DNA of 64,000 nucleotides from Xanthostigma xanthostigma. Lineage: Eukaryota > Arthropoda > Insecta > Raphidioptera > Raphidiidae. The DNA lies in contig OY754464.1 of the NCBI GenBank assembly GCA_963575645.1, forward strand, positions 65,694,948-65,758,947. Direction: 5' to 3'. The translations under genes were made by a program, and so were the position numbers. Positions 11,006 through 21,643 of the stretch are shown in pieces (position 1 is the stretch's first letter; each line of letters starts with the position of its first letter). Under the pieces are notes generated by a model that was not told the DNA's origin, made no database searches, and saw only the letters and a program-made list of their open reading frames with translations.

Positions 11006-11533
11006 AGAGCTGGCTACAGAGGGGTAGGCTTGAATCGGTGCAAAGCTGAAAATTTTCAGAATAATAGGAGACAGTACAAGTAAGTAGGGAAAAAAATGCC
11101 AAAAAACTAGGCGGAAGTGCACTTCTGGCAATTTCTATACTTATTCTGTAACTCAAAACTAGATTACCTGCAAATTCAAACATGATATAATAACTACATT
11201 CGACAAATAATCAAAATTATTATTGTCATTTTGATAGAAATAAAATTGCCTTATAGCTTATAGGGTATGTACTTGCCTAAATATCTCTGTCATTCTTCCA
11301 CTTAGTCTTCTGGCGTTTTGCAGGTAATCTTGTTTTGAATTACAGAATAAGTATAGAAATTGCCAGAAGTGCACTGAGTCACATAATTATTGCAAAATTT
11401 TTCGCAACATTAGCGCTTTTTGGCGGCTCTTTATCTTCCGCCTAGTCTTACTTACTTACTTGTACCTATTATTCTGCAAATTTTCAGCTTTGCACGCACC
11501 GAGTCACCCCTATTCCTCCGTAGCCAGCTCTCC
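11006..11533. repeat. Foldback element
   Basis: The arms are about 11006-11180 and 11320-11533. They pair over AGAGCTGGCTAC, GAGGGGTAGG, GCAAAGCTGAAAATTT, GAATAATAGG, the AAAACTAGGCGGAAG tract, and GGCAATTTCTATACTTATTC. The small frames at 10995-11183 and 11420-11671 are the two arms read in opposite senses, not genes. Confidence 0.75.
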
Positions 11534-12161
11534 GTCTATACCACATTTTATAGTGCTTTATTAAAAGTGCGACTTGCATCCGGACGAAACCGGATCGGTC
11601 TGTTAATTATTATAATAATGTATTGTCATTGGAACTACATACCTATGCAAAATTTTAACTCAATCGGATAATGTAAAGTAGTTGAAAAAGCTGTCCGAAG
11701 ATTTGATACAAAGATAGTTATAAACAAATATACGGAGTCAAGCTAAATAAAACCGTTTATAAAACAGTCAGACCTTATTTTTATTGAACCGACTTGGCCA
11801 TTACAAAATTCTTATAATTTTTGATTGAGAGCTCTTGGACTATTGTGTAAAAGACAAGTTTGCTGTCACAATCGACATTAATGCAGGCGTAAGGGCTAGT
11901 ATAACATAAATTCAAACCATTAACAGCTAATCAAAACTTGAAATACGTGCAGATGGTGATTACCTATTCATCTAAACAAGTTAGTTAGTGTCCACTTCAC
12001 AACTCAGTAATTACAAGTTAAAATTTAATGAAGTTCAGTTTATTTAGCACATTACAATGAAACATATTCTCTAAAAGCAGGTCGTTGAAATCGAGAAGTG
12101 TTTTTTGAAAATTTTTTTTAATATTCTTTGTAGAGTTGTGTGTATCACTGTATATATGTGA
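11534..12161. other. Unassigned DNA
   Basis: A segment near 11610-11700 ('attgtcattggaactacat', 'tatgcaaaattttaactcaatcgg') resembles the bodies of the hairpin-ended elements. No gene recognised. Confidence 0.4.
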
Positions 12162-12496
12162 CTAGCGGTCCACCCGGGTGCAAAAGAACGAATGGGGGGC
12201 AGGTACATGAGTACTCACATTCATCTTAGTTTACTGAGATGAATGTTGTGTCCAAATTTCATGATGATCGGAGTTACCGTTCAAAAGTTTTTGTCGGACG
12301 GACAAATTTTTTATTTACATTTTGCAACATTTTCCATTAATGCTCTGCTCTTATTGGTTGTAGCGTGATATTATATAGCCTCGATAAATGGGCTATCCAA
12401 CAAAAAAAAATTTTCAATTCGAACCAGTAGTTCCTGAGATTAGCGCGTTCAACCAAACAAACAAACAAACTCTTCAGCTTTATATATTAGTAAAGA
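12162..12496 (-). mobile_element. Non-autonomous Helitron, family 1
   Basis: The minus strand starts TCTTTACTAATATATAAAGC at 12496 and ends CGCTAG at 12162 next to T. It contains the same interior blocks as 8989-9680 and 18870-19353 (GTTTGTTTGTTTG, AACGCGCTAATCTCAGGAAC, GATAGCCCATTTATCGAGG, ATCACGCTACAACCAATAAG). Without internal insertion it is about 335 bp and non-coding. Confidence 0.8.
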
Positions 12497-12509
12497 TTCG
12501 TAGCCGAGT

Positions 12510-12790
12510 GGGGTGGCGCAGTGGTAAAAGCACTATACTCGCATTCGGGAGATACCGGGTTCGAGTCCCCGCGGGGGCAGATATGGCTGGAACTTTTTCC
12601 TGCTGCCTCTCGCCGAGAAACGGTAATTCCTCTACCGGCCATCATGTTAAGGCTTTCCATGGATTCCCTCAATAATTCCAGATAAATATCGAGTTGGTTC
12701 CTTATTCAAGGCTATCGCCGATTACCTGTCAAACTCCTATGCTCAAAATGTCCTAATGTCCTAAAATTCCTTCATTCTCCCATTGCTATT
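12510..12790 (+). repeat. tRNA-derived SINE
   Basis: The head has a pol III A box (TGGCGCAGTGG, 12514-12524) and B box (GGTTCGAGTCC, 12558-12568), spaced as in tRNA. It then runs into an unrelated body (GGCTGGAACTTTTTCCTGCTG onward). The acceptor stem is not complementary, so it is not a tRNA gene. It abuts the 5' end of the Helitron just to its left. Confidence 0.65.
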
Positions 12791-12896
12791 AATTAAGTGA
12801 AAGTTTAAAAATATAGAAAATAACTGGAAGTGTGATAGATGGAAAATAATAATGGTGCGAATGGGTATCATGACGCGCAGTTCAAGGTCCACAAAC

Positions 12897-13200
12897 CTTC
12901 TGCCCGTGTGGAATATACTATTTTTCTTCAAGCAGCTTTAAGGTTATACGTAAAAACACGAGTGACAGCTGTTCGCGACTATTGGCTGGCGGCAGTAGCG
13001 GCAGTTTCATGGAACGGTGTATGGTGACTATTTTTCTTTATAGCCGGTCGAAAGTACGTACTTCCGACATCAGTGCGTGTAAACCCACTAACGCAACATA
13101 AATGTTAGACTGTCTACCTGAAAATTGATGCCGGAAGTACGTACTTTCGACCTAGGTAGTAGGTATGAAGAAAAATAATATACACCACACGGGCAGAAAG
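12897..13200. repeat. Foldback miniature element with nested palindrome
   Basis: The outer ends are CTTCTGCCCGTGTGG (from 12897) and CCACACGGGCAGAAAG (to 13200), with matching ATACTATTTTTCTTC tracts inside. The inner pair is GTCGAAAGTACGTACTTCCG near 13044 and its complement at 13131-13150. The 62-residue frame inside is not convincing as a gene. Confidence 0.7.
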
Positions 13201-13353
13201 TATTTTGACATTAACGCAATTGCGTTCAGTTTACAGTAATAAGTACATTTTTCCATCTTTTTTAGCATTATACAATACCGTCGCCCTTAGATGGTGAATT
13301 TTTCGAACCACTGTTACTATTTACTTCACTCGCTCGAAGTCGAGTAGAACGTA

Positions 13354-13915
13354 GTGATGGGCGTTAAATCAACGAACTAGTTGAATCAACCGTTGACGTG
13401 CTACAACGGTTTTTCATTATCTGATCAACTAGTTAAATTCGTAAACGGTTAAAAGTAAATCTCGGTTTTTTGTATCAACGCACAAAGCAACGTCAACGCT
13501 TTAACGTAGCCGTATTATGCAAAACTTCGTTTATCCTCGCGATTTCGTTAATAACTTCGACGGTTTAACAAAAGTGAACTCTAAATACAACTTGATTGCG
13601 TTGTTATTGCCATAAACGCGTTACGGTATAAGCCTATTCAGCCCGAGTAAAATACAAACAAGGATGCCGATACGATAATTTTGCAACCGAGAAAGAGAAA
13701 ACTGCGTGGGACTGGCTGGCGGCCGAGTGGTAGTAACCTGTTTATTTAACTAATCGCAACGTCGTTTACTCTAGTTAAATAAACAAAGTAATCAAACTAA
13801 AACTAAGAAGTTGATGCGTCAACTAGTTGAAGAATTTAACTAGTTAATCGACTAGTTGATGAACGAACGTCATTGGTCTCGTTTCGTTAACGAAAAAAGC
13901 TTCAACGACCCACCA
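13354..13915. mobile_element. hAT-like non-autonomous element
   Basis: The left end TAGTGATGGGCGTTAAATCA and right end CAACGACCCACCACTG are imperfect inverted repeats. Subterminal CAACTAGTT and AACTAGTTGA words occur in both orientations. A related left end (GTGGTGGGCATTGATTCAACG) lies at 49955. No clean 8-bp duplication is visible, so the boundaries are approximate and the class is inferred from the ends. Confidence 0.5.
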
Positions 13916-13960
13916 CTGCGGCACTCACTCACTCACTAGAACGGCTAGGTATAGTATAAA

Positions 13961-14178
13961 AAAAATATAGTTTGAAAAAAACTAAAAAACACGCTTTATA
14001 TCGGACTAAAAAGTAAAAAATAATTGTTTTAAAATAAGCTTAAAAAGCGTGGGGCGCTTTGTTCCACATTTTCGTACATCGAGCGCCCAACGCTTTTTAA
14101 GCTTATTTTAAAACAATTATTTTTTACTTTTTAGTCCGATATAAAGCGTGTTTTTTAGTTTTTTTCAAACTATATTTT
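13961..14178. repeat. Long hairpin of hairpin-ended element 2
   Basis: The arms (13961-14057 and about 14086-14178) are almost perfect complements over roughly 95 bp, with a loop of under 30 nt. Read inward they show AAAATATAGTTTGAAAAAAA, CTAAAAAACACGCTTTATAT, CGGACTAAAAAGTAAAAAAT and then an AAGCGTGGGGCGC segment near the loop. Confidence 0.9.
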
Positions 14179-14403
14179 ATTTTTCACTTTTTAGTGAGGA
14201 TCTATAAAAGAATTTATTAATCCTGGGGGTCCTAATAAGGATAATGGGAAACTGTTATCAAATTATTGCATTGTCATCGGTCCTTGATACGTATGCAAAG
14301 TTTCAAATTAATCAGACTTCGGTAAATTGGTGAAAATTATGCTCAAAGATTCCGTTACGGACATACATACACAGTTACAACCCAAACTAATATAAAGCGT
14401 TTA
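14179..14403. repeat. Body of hairpin-ended element 2
   Basis: Contains GGGGGTCCTAATAAGG, ATTGCATTGTCATCGGTCC, TTGATACGTATGCAAAG, TCAAATTAATCAGACTTCGG, an ACATACATAC run and the free end CTAATATAAAGCGTTTAAT. The reverse complement of the free end (AAACGCTTTATATTAG) shares ACGCTTTATAT with the arms of the neighbouring hairpin. Confidence 0.75.
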
Positions 14404-14757
14404 ATAATAAGGATAATGGGAAACTGTTATCAAATTATTGCATTGTCATCGGTCCTTGATACGTATGCAAAGTTTCAAATTAATCAGACTTCGGGAAATT
14501 GGTGAAAATAAAGCGTTTACTACAGAGGATCTATAAAAGAATTTATTAATCCTGGGGGTCCTAATAAGGATAATGGGAAACTGTTATCAAATTATTGCAT
14601 TGTCATCGGTCCTTGATACGTATGCAAAGTTTCAAATTAATCAGACTTCGGGAAATTGGTGAAAATTATGCTCAAAGATTCCGTTACGGTAGTTAGTTAC
14701 ATACATACATACATAGTTAGTTACAACCCAAGCTAATATAAAGCGTTTAATAAAAGG
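14404..14757. repeat. Two extra direct copies of the hairpin-element body
   Basis: AGGATAATGGGAAACTGTTA begins within 14179-14403 and again near 14409 and 14568. The second copy is internally truncated ('ggtgaaaataaagcgttt'). The third is full length with an expanded ACATACATAC tract. All are nearly identical, so the duplications are recent. Confidence 0.85.
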
Positions 14758-14789
14758 ATGGTAAAGACAAAAGTCGTTGAACTTAGACA

Positions 14790-15420
14790 AGTGTTCCAAC
14801 ATATAGTGTTACCCACTCCCCGTTGCGGCGACAAAAGATTTCGTGAGACAACAATTAGCACGTCATTCTAACAATGACACAGATTGTTGTCTAACAACAA
14901 TCGGCTCGTCATTCTAACATATACAGATTGTTGTGGGGCAACAACAATCGGCCTGTTGTACTAAAAATATGGGTAAGTAAAAAGGACATTTTTGTCAAAT
15001 TCCAGATAACAATGAATGCAAGAAAAGAAAGAACGATCCAGCGCATATATAAACCACGGAAAAACACAGTCATACCGAGGCAGTGATACATTTAATAAGT
15101 GAACAGTGCTGAGGTAACTGCTGAGATAAATAAATAAATGAACTGTGTGAATAAGTGTACTACATAAATGGTGTGTTCCTGGCTTGAAAATAATCTTGTG
15201 TATATAGTTGTATGTGTTTTCGTGTACATAAATAGTGACTGTGTATTCTTCATTACTTATTCTATTATTTTATTAGTTAGAACTGTTGTTTATGTTACGT
15301 TATAAAGAAGTACTTTTTCGTTTGTTTGTTTAATTATTGTTTTATTAACGTTCTACTATTGTAAATAAATATTTTCCACCACCAACTAGAACAGTTCTGT
15401 TACTGAAGCGTTCAAACTAA
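14790..15420 (+). promoter_or_regulatory. LTR-like sequence, possible solo LTR
   Basis: It begins near TGTTCCAACATATAGTG (14792). It holds repeats of ACAGATTGTTGT...AACAACAATCGG and a TATA-like GCATATATAAACC at about 15043. It ends with AATAAATATTTTCCACCACC and AACAGTTCTGTTAC. A similar tail with AATAAATATTTTCCACCAC and AACAGTTTTGTTGC is at 22350-22385. TATA box, polyadenylation signal and paired ends suggest an LTR, but no target duplication was found. Confidence 0.4.
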
Positions 15421-16517
15421 CCAGTTTCACTGTATTAGTATTGATAAAACCCCGTTCTATAAACCGTTATTAGGTCATACAGTTGTTTCACTATAGTATT
15501 TCATAACGAGCAAACTGTACATAAATATGGCGGTCGTGGTCACATAATTATGCCGGCAACATATTATCATCAGATGTACATCATTTCACAACTGATGCGG
15601 TCTATTTAATAATTAACACTGATGAGAGAAAAGCTTAAACAACTTCGACTTATATGCTATCTGGCGACTTTAGTTGACACCCACAAGCTTGTGCTTTTCT
15701 GTTTTCTGTCGTAAAAAAAACCTTTAACTGCTATTTTATTGCGCGTTTATACATACATTAATTTTACATCCGAGTTTAAGAACGTGATATCATAAAATGG
15801 CGGTGGTCTCCAGTTGATCGTATCTCTTTGCAACGACAGAATTCTGAATGATCCGGAGACAGCTTGAGCTCTGTTCAGGTGAAACAGGTGCAGCAGTTTG
15901 TTTTTTTTTTTATAAAACTACCAAGTTTATTGCACGGATTGGTAGAGTCAAAAAAGTGTAATTCAAACGAAGTTTATTCAAATCTATAGCTTTAGTTTGC
16001 TATTGTCGTTCAAAACAACAATAGCAAAATTAAAGTTATTAATTTGAATAATGATAACCTCACATTCTGGTTGCGTAACGATATTTATTATTTTAGATGT
16101 TTTTTTTTTATTTAGAATAGAAAATACAAAAGAAAAAAAATACAATATATAAACAAAAAAGGGAGAAGAAAAACAAGAGAATAAACAAAAAACTAGTGCA
16201 TCAACGCAGAGTTCACTAAGGTAAGGTAAGTATAATTAATATAGATTAAGTGATATGTAAGTAGGTAAGTATATGACAGTTAAGGTAAGTGATTATATTT
16301 TATTAGTAAGGTTTGTTAGGTGGAGGAATTCTAATAATATTTTAACATTTTTTTCAGAGTTGTCAAGAATTTCGTCAAGATATTTTAGATGTTTATTCTT
16401 CTATTGTATGGCTATAGGCGTCGGGCGGATGATGCGACCTAGGGATCGGACCAAAATTTTTCAACATTTCATAGCCTCCTAAACAATTTGACAATATTTT
16501 TTGGAAATATATATCTA
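15421..16517. other. Unassigned DNA
   Basis: A small hairpin at about 15989-16034 (CTTTAGTTTGCTATTGTCG and complement) and A-rich retroposon-tail-like DNA at 16110-16190. The frame at 16273-16482 has no recognisable domain. Confidence 0.4.
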
Positions 16518-16917
16518 TATGTCACATAGTGGAATTCGTCAGATTGTGAAAAACCGAGATATTTCATAACCTGCCGGCAGTATCATGTGCTGTGGAAGGT
16601 TCGTCGGCCAAGTTTTGGATCTCTTCCAAACACCGCCTTAAATAGCCTACGACCAATTACTACTCGGTGTAATGAGTTATTCTTTTGCCAATGAACATAA
16701 GAACAACCTATAGCCAAGCTACGGATTCATTATATCTAACATTTTTTATCACAGATTTGATATTATTAATTGTTATTATATTATATATCATAATATTCTC
16801 GACGAGTTTTAGTTTTATTCTGTTAGCTTAACCCAACATAGGTATATATTTCATTAGCAATTGTGAAATATCTCGGTTTTTCCCAATCTGACAGATTCGA
16901 CTGGTGACTACGACATA
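16518..16917. repeat. Miniature inverted-repeat element
   Basis: The ends ATATGTCACATAGTGGAATT and AGATTCGACTGGTGACTACG (to 16917) pair through CGTCAGATTG, GAAAAACCGAGATATTTCA and complements over about 50 bp. The interior (about 16570-16858) is non-coding. Confidence 0.7.
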
Positions 16918-16919
16918 TG

Positions 16920-17330
16920 CCTATACCTAAAATTCTCGTTTCACAATTTTGGCCGCGCTAATCTCCGAAACCACTGCCCGATTTTTATAAAATTTTGTAA
17001 ATGTGTTTTTCTTGGTGCGACTTACGCTGTAGGATAGTTTTTATTAAATATTTTGAACAAAATTAAGGTGTTTTCTCAAAAAATCTGTTTTAGTAACATG
17101 TAACGACATCTGATAGAATTTACTCAAAGCTATTAATTTAGAAATCAACAAAAAAAACTGTTTTAGTACCAAATAGCGACATCTGTTAGAATTCGCTCAA
17201 AGCTATTAGTTTAGAAGCATGTCTAGTAGAATTTGCTCAAAGCTATTAGTTCAGACGCCGGGCCGCAAACGAAATACATTTTGCAGAATTATATCTATCG
17301 CACCCGGGTAAAACCGGGTTGGACCGCTAG
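16920..17330 (+). mobile_element. Non-autonomous Helitron, family 2
   Basis: The 5' side has AAAATTCTCGTTTCACAATT then TTGGCCGCGCTAATCTCCGA. The interior has a three-fold degenerate repeat of 'GACATCTG.TAGAATT.GCTCAAAGCTATTAGTT'. The 3' end is CCGGGTAAAACC...GGACCGCTAG followed by T. Related copies lie at 33766, 34400, 38492, 52790 and 59797. Non-coding. Confidence 0.75.
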
Positions 17331-18470
17331 TATATACTATGTATATATATAATTCCGAAAAAATCTTAGAATTGTTTCAAAAATGAAATTTAACACTTTA
17401 ATAATGATTAAAATGTGCAAAAATTTTAATGAAATCGGCCCCACAAGACCGAACTTACAATGTACTAGTTTGTTTTTTGTTTGTTTTTCTTGCTAAAGGG
17501 TGTACTTAATTTGGTGTGGATATTGGATTGAAATAATATTGAAAATAAGAATAAAATTTATTATTTTAAGGGTCGTATTAAAGGGTTCTTCTAAAAACAA
17601 AGTCAAGTTAACGTCATAAAACCACAATGCCTCTATTAGAAAATACACTACATTGTCGATAGGGTTTTAGAACAGCGATCCGAGTTTTTAATCTACATTT
17701 AAGATTGTCACTCGTTTTCAACAAAATGAAGATCTCCATTTAGTAAACAAATGGCATTCGTAAATCAAGATTTGAAGCTGAAAGTCGTATCAGGAACTCG
17801 AGTAAGTAAACATTTTCACACATTAGTTTCAACCGACTGAAATTTTCAAAGAAAATGTAGTGTTTACTATGGGGCACCACTCTTTGGGTTTGAGGAAAAA
17901 CTCAATAGGAGTTCGAACAAAAACTAATTGCCTGCTTCGAAATTACACACATGGTGGTCTGCGACATTACACATCTGGTACAATATGTGCAGACTTTCTG
18001 GTACACAATTTCCAACATTTTCGTTGTGCGCAAACCACTGATTGAATGACGGTTTTAGAATAGCAATTCTCTCACCCTAGTAATAAATTGTCTCGAGTTG
18101 AAAATTTCCAATAAGGCTTCAATATTCAAGCTGAATGTAGAATAAGTAATTTGGCACCAAACCAACAGCCCGACGCGGAAGATGTCATACCTATACAAAC
18201 ACAGTGGATTTTATACTGAAAAAATGTATAAAATTATATGTATGGATTTTTTTGTTTACACGCTGGATTTTTTATAATCTCGCTAATAAAAGATAATCTT
18301 AATTGAATTTTTTTTTTTCAGATGAAATAGCGTCTGTTTATTTGAGCAGCACACATAAATCCAATTTTTTGTGATTTTTGAGTTACAATATGAATTCTAG
18401 TTAATTTTGGTACGCTCTATCGATCCATGTATTCAGAATGAAGCTATAATCCCGATAAATCCCATTGTAA
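17331..18470. other. Unassigned DNA
   Basis: No gene recognised. The 61-residue frame at 17860 has no domain and no supporting context. Confidence 0.35.
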
Positions 18471-18475
18471 ATAGC

Positions 18476-18866
18476 TCTATATCGATACTTATATTACAAA
18501 AAGAAAAGATTTGTATTTTTGTTTGTAATGAATAAAACTACCGGACCGATTTTAATAATTCTTTCACTAATGCTACATTATCCCTGACTCCTGAGTAACA
18601 TAGGCTATATTGTTAATCGGGTAAATTAGAGATCGCTATACGAAAACTCCAGTAATGTAACCCAAGGTGTAAAAAATTTCCATATAAAACTTCTTACATT
18701 GCATGCACTGCGAAAACTATTGATGATGATAGAACAAAAAAAATGTACTACAATATTAAAGAACATGTCAATATCTATAAAAAAATTCCTGATGCCATAT
18801 TATTATGTCCAACTATTGTAGTTATCTATACTATCTACGTCTATACTAGCATACAATACTAATTAC
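18476..18866 (+). mobile_element. Helitron-like repeat, family 3 (partial)
   Basis: It has the insect-repeat order 'atttgtatttttgtttgtaa', 'tgaataaaactaccggaccg', 'ttctttcactaatgctacat', 'tatccctgactcctgagtaa', 'cataggctatatt'. This is a common head of non-autonomous Helitrons. The 3' end is not clear, and the next Helitron starts at 18870. Confidence 0.5.
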
Positions 18867-18869
18867 TAA

Positions 18870-19353
18870 TCTATACTAATATATAAAGCTGAAGAGTTTG
18901 TTTGTTTGTTTGTTTGAACGCGCTAATCTCAGGAACTACTGGTTCAAATTGAAAAAAAATGTTTTTGTTGGATAGCTCTGCATTTATCGAGGAAGGCTTT
19001 AGGCTATATAATATCACGCTACGACCATTAGGAGCGGAGCATTAATGAAAAATGTTGCAAAATGTTCGAGCCCCACGTTGGGCGAATATATTTTTTTTTC
19101 TACATTGCTTTCTTCTAAGGATTACATTTAAATTTATATTAATTTTATTTAATTATTAAAAAAAAATATTAGTTAAAAAAAGTATAGTATAAATACTGCT
19201 TTTATCGACAAAAACTTTTGAACGGTAACTCCGATCATCATGAAATTTGGACACAACATTCATCTCGGTAAACTAAGATGAATGTGTGTACTCATGTTCC
19301 TCCCTTCCCCATCCGTTCTTTTACACCCGGGTGAAACCGGACGGGACCGCTAG
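18870..19353 (+). mobile_element. Non-autonomous Helitron, family 1 (with internal insertion)
   Basis: It starts TCTATACTAATATATAAAGC at 18870 and ends ACGGGACCGCTAG at 19353 followed by T. It matches the two minus-strand copies. An AT-rich insertion of about 135 bp (around 19068-19203) splits it. No frame for Rep or helicase. Confidence 0.82.
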
Positions 19354-19429
19354 TATATAATAAATATCGTGTCCGTCGAGATAATAATTAATAACTAATT
19401 ACTAATAATAATAATATACTAGTTCGCAC

Positions 19430-19535
19430 ATTTTGGCGCTGTAGTCGTTTCTTAATCAAATAAATTTTTGCAGAATTTTCCAATAACACAAAATATATCT
19501 CTATCACACCCGGGTGAAACCGGACGGGGCCGCTA
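19430..19535 (+). mobile_element. Helitron family 2, 3'-end fragment
   Basis: The last part has ATATCTCTATCACACCCGGG, TGAAACCGGACGGGGCCGCT and AG before T, matching the 3' terminus of family 2. Only the end is preserved. Confidence 0.6.
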
Positions 19536-19644
19536 GTAAATAATAAAGTGCTTTTCTATAGTGATTTTCAAGTAAATGCCAATTTATATCCTAGATGTGT
19601 GCAAAATTCATGTTATATTTTACTTCTAAACAAATATTTTTGAA

Positions 19645-19941
19645 AATATTAAGAAAAATCGCGGGATTATGAACAAAAATATTAGATTTATTTAGTGTAC
19701 GACGTTTCTTCTTTAGATTTAAACTTTTTCAAGTACATACAGAAAATTAAATAACAATAAACATTAATTACTAACCATAGCAATTAACATAATGTTAATA
19801 AATAATGATGATTTTCATAATTTTTGTTATATTTTAATTTTCTGTACGTACTTGAAAAAATCTAAATCTATAGACGAAACGTCGAACATTAAATAAATCA
19901 AATATTTTTGTTCACAATCCCGCGATTTTTCTTAATATTAT
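19645..19941. repeat. Foldback with GAAACGTCG cores
   Basis: Left arm 19645-19765 and right arm 19826-19941. They pair through AATATTAAGAAAAATCGCGG, ACAAAAATATT, TGATTTATTTA, CGACGTTTC, TCTAGATTT-like and TTTCAAGTACATACAGAAAA. The loop is AT-rich. Architecture and core resemble 8205-8409. Confidence 0.78.
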
Positions 19942-21000
19942 TATCACGATGGGCACGATATCCAATATATTTTTTTGAAAATTTCTAAGTCATACTGGTT
20001 TTATTTTAAATACTGCACTTTTTTCTTTGTTATGCGATGTTATCGTATCAATAAAAGCTTTCTGAAACTCTTATATTACTAGATTTGCGAGCAAAGTTCT
20101 ATAAAATTCTGGTTGCAAAAACGTTAAATCCAAAAAGAATACTTACAAAAAAGTAGAAAAACTATATTTTTCCAAATTTCGTAATCTCACGACTTTAATT
20201 GAATGATTCTGTGTAAAAAATTACTTTAAGCAGGATAACAAGTCGTACAGCTACATACGTTGCGGTGCCTACTCCGTAGGCATTTGAAGGGTGTTTTTTT
20301 GTCATGTAATAAAAATTATCTTATTCAAAAAATTAAATTATATTGTCGAGCTGGAGGGCTTCCTATCGTTTTTGAACAAAATCTTTATTAAAAAATTATT
20401 TTTTACTTTTTAGTTCACATTTTTCTGTTTTTTTAAACTCTATTTTTTTATTCTCTTATTCTATATTCACATTGCAAAAAAAGGATACGTCATGTGAAGA
20501 ATTCCAATTTCCATTTTAAATATATCATGCACCAGTATAAAACAGAATAAAATCTCGTTTACAATTTTAATTCCAAATTGTCTTCCCTGAAAACAAGCTT
20601 GGATTCAAAGCCAACAAATAAATATCTGGGGCTAAATAGCTAAAACGCTCATGTCGATTTTTTGTCTAAGCCTTTGGATATACTTTTTAACCGACACATT
20701 AAAAAAAAAGGTCATAAATTTCATCAGTACACCGTACAAAGTCCCCGAATTGAGTTTTAAAAAAATATTTTTTGATTTTACGAAAAAATGCAAAAATTAA
20801 TAAAATATTCCACTTGACTCTTATAAAAACTGCACTGTTATTAGTCTTAAAAAACAACTTTTCGAAGTAAAACTTCTTTTGGCACGGTAGGGTTAAATTT
20901 TTAATACCTATTGTATTTTAAATACCTATATTGTATTTTTTTGACTTACTCTTCACTTTTGGTATACACAGAGTGAAATAAATATTATTATTATTGTTAA
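19942..21000. other. Unassigned DNA with solo hairpin arm and LINE tail
   Basis: 20388-20460 (ATTATTTTTTACTTTTTAGT, then TTTAAACTCTATTTTTT) resembles one right arm of the hairpin-ended elements. At 20960-21000 GTATACACAGAGTGAAATAA is followed by ATT repeats, a typical LINE 3' tail. No gene. Confidence 0.45.
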
Positions 21001-21019
21001 AAAATTCATTCTTGCAAAT

Positions 21020-21119
21020 GTAACGAACGTGTCGGCGACACGCTCGTTACGTTTTCAAGAATTAATTTAAAATTTTAATATGCGTACTACATTGCGACAC
21101 AGTGTCGCAATGTAGTACG
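21020..21119. repeat. Two adjacent short palindromes
   Basis: 21020-21034 pairs with 21036-21050 (GTAACGAACGTGTCG, one mismatch). 21083-21100 pairs perfectly with 21102-21119 (CGTACTACATTGCGACAC). Each has a 1-nt centre and they are 32 bp apart. Confidence 0.85.
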
Positions 21120-21429
21120 TATATCGTGTACTATAAAAACTGACTATAGAACATTAAGGTACGTAGCACCGTAACGTAGCGGTAACGGAGCACCATAAAG
21201 TGATGGTAAAGTAAAACCGTAAACAGAAATAAATTGGAAAAGTAGCTGGTAGAAGAGTTTTTGTAAAAACATAGGTAGCACAATCTCGAACTTCCTAGAA
21301 TTGCCTGAAGAATATCGATACAGGGTTTTCGAACATTCGAGAAGAACAAAAGCCCGCAGAATTACGTAAGAAGAATATCGTCGCGGGTGGATTTTTTCCA
21401 GAATATTCAACCACGCGGCGGCAAAGGCA

Positions 21430-21643
21430 TATAAATAGACCGCGCCTGCAGTTCAAAAGGCAGTTTTAACTGACACAGTTGTGTAGTGTTAACAATAAGT
21501 GAGTTCGGTTGCCAGACATAAATCCATTGAATTCACATATAAATTCATAGAGCGCTTAGAAGATAAATCTTGTATCTATTTCTGTGTTTATATTTTTGTG
21601 CACATGTGACTTTGTATTACTTTACTTATTAGAATTTTAGTTG
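21430..21643 (+). promoter_or_regulatory. LTR- or promoter-like TATA region
   Basis: CATATAAATAGACCGCGCC at about 21429 is a good TATA box with a GC-rich start region. The sequence resumes after the LINE insertion at about 22285-22385 with AATAAATATTTTCCACCAC, as in 14790-15420. I read it as an LTR remnant split by a LINE; tentative. Confidence 0.35.

Noticed and set aside
12388-12675. 95-codon plus-strand frame
   Set aside because: It crosses the junction of a Helitron and a tRNA-derived SINE, so the frame is accidental.
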